Shown here piece after piece: positions 5,597-5,846 of a stretch of 5,846 nt of DNA. Position 1 is the stretch's first letter. The number at the start of each line of letters is the position of its first letter. Position numbers and translations under genes: made by a program. The notes under the pieces are model-generated. The model worked only from the letters and a program-made list of their open reading frames with translations, did not search any database and had not been told where the DNA came from. Source of the DNA: Pseudomonadota bacterium (GTDB lineage Bacteria; Desulfobacterota; Desulfobulbia; Desulfobulbales; JAGXFP01); the NCBI GenBank assembly GCA_030673265.1, contig DAOVJK010000207.1:1-5846 (forward strand). The letters run 5' to 3'.

Positions 5597-5846
5597 CTAG
5601 CCCGCATATTTCACCAGTCGAGATGCCCGATTGCGAAACGCTCGATAGGCAAAGTATGATATTTTCAGCAGGTAAGCGGCCAGAGGGAGACTCCGATACT
5701 TTAGTATGCTGAAAGCCCTATACAGCAGATTCTGTACAATACCCCCCTGAGGGGTGCAATACGGATATATTATCGGCTCGCCCGCAGGGTTAGTAGTTTC
5801 GAAGTCTGCGCTATCTGAAAAACAAACCATGTATTTCATTTGGTAC
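5597..5846 (-). CDS. Hypothetical protein, probable C-terminal part of a convergent gene entering from the right edge
   Basis: A minus-strand frame is open from the right edge to a TAG at 5597-5599, ending six bases past the kinase stop. An ATG at 5837-5839 would give 80 residues, but the frame continues upstream to the edge and no ribosome binding site is visible, so this is more likely the end of a longer protein. I do not recognise it. From that ATG, residues 22-80 contain no Asp or Glu and many Arg and Lys, with alternating aromatic and hydrophobic residues (for example YFAYRAFRNRASRLVKY). Basic, helix-like tails of this kind occur at the ends of some glycosyltransferases, which would suit the rhamnose context, but this is only an analogy. 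The region also contains short stem-loops, so it could instead be non-coding. Confidence 0.4.
   Translation of the reverse strand, partial: YQMKYMVCFSDSADFETTNPAGEPIIYPYCTPQGGIVQNLLYRAFSILKYRSLPLAAYLLKISYFAYRAFRNRASRLVKYAG
5663..5714. repeat. Inverted repeat TTTCAGCA / TGCTGAAA
   Basis: Perfect eight-base arms lie at 5663-5670 and 5707-5714, separated by 36 bases. A second pair, AAAGTAT (5651-5657) and ATACTTT (5696-5702), is interleaved with the first rather than nested, so both could form together only as a pseudoknot. No T run follows, so it does not look like a terminator. It lies inside the possible minus-strand frame and may have no function. Confidence 0.3.
5741..5755. repeat. Small GC-rich stem-loop ACCCC-CCTGA-GGGGT
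   Basis: Five-base arms at 5741-5745 and 5751-5755 enclose a five-base loop. A nearby weaker hairpin, TACAG / CTGTA, is at 5721-5725 and 5732-5736. Neither is followed by a run of T on either strand, so I do not call a rho-independent terminator, although this is the only GC-rich hairpin noted downstream of the kinase. Confidence 0.3.

Noticed and set aside
1..5846. CRISPR array, insertion sequence, integron site or phage remnant
   Set aside because: No regularly spaced repeats, transposase or integrase frames, or flanking target duplications were seen.
1..5846. tRNA, rRNA or known riboswitch
   Set aside because: I found no tRNA-like cloverleaf or recognisable ribosomal or riboswitch sequence in the non-coding parts, as far as reading by eye allows.

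Overview
The window comes from a Gram-negative bacterium with a moderate GC content (mid-40s percent in the genes by eye, clearly lower in the central spacer). It carries a dTDP-L-rhamnose operon, which points to a rhamnose-containing O-antigen or exopolysaccharide. It also carries a sigma-54-dependent two-component pair of the PilS/PilR type. The protein style (PilR-like C-terminus, GSFTGA loop, six-helix PilS-like sensor) would suit a Desulfobacterota/deltaproteobacterial genome. That placement is an inference from general resemblance and was not tested by any search.

Layout. Positions 1-2190 hold three tightly packed minus-strand genes, read from right to left: rfbB (dTDP-glucose 4,6-dehydratase), rfbA (glucose-1-phosphate thymidylyltransferase) and the first 80 codons of rfbC (3,5-epimerase), which runs off the left edge. 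The fourth pathway gene, rfbD, is not in view and may lie further left. Positions 2191-2530 are an AT-rich spacer from which transcription diverges. Positions 2531-5590 hold a plus-strand operon: an NtrC-family response regulator, then its membrane-bound histidine kinase 30 bp downstream. The last 256 bp contain the end of an open frame on the minus strand, convergent with the kinase; its product was not recognised.

How it fits together. RfbA activates glucose-1-phosphate to dTDP-glucose. RfbB oxidises and dehydrates this to the 4-keto-6-deoxy sugar, and RfbC epimerises it towards dTDP-L-rhamnose. The kinase would sense a membrane or cytoplasmic cue, autophosphorylate on His344 and pass phosphate to Asp52 of the regulator, which then drives sigma-54 promoters through its AAA+ domain. 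The target is not shown by the sequence. The only GG-N10-GC arrangement found in the shared spacer points towards the rhamnose operon, but it is a weak match.

No undescribed system is evident. The genes are well-known families in an ordinary arrangement. The points worth a second look are small: a TTG start forced on rfbB, several sequence motifs in the divergent spacer, and the unidentified convergent reading frame at the right edge.
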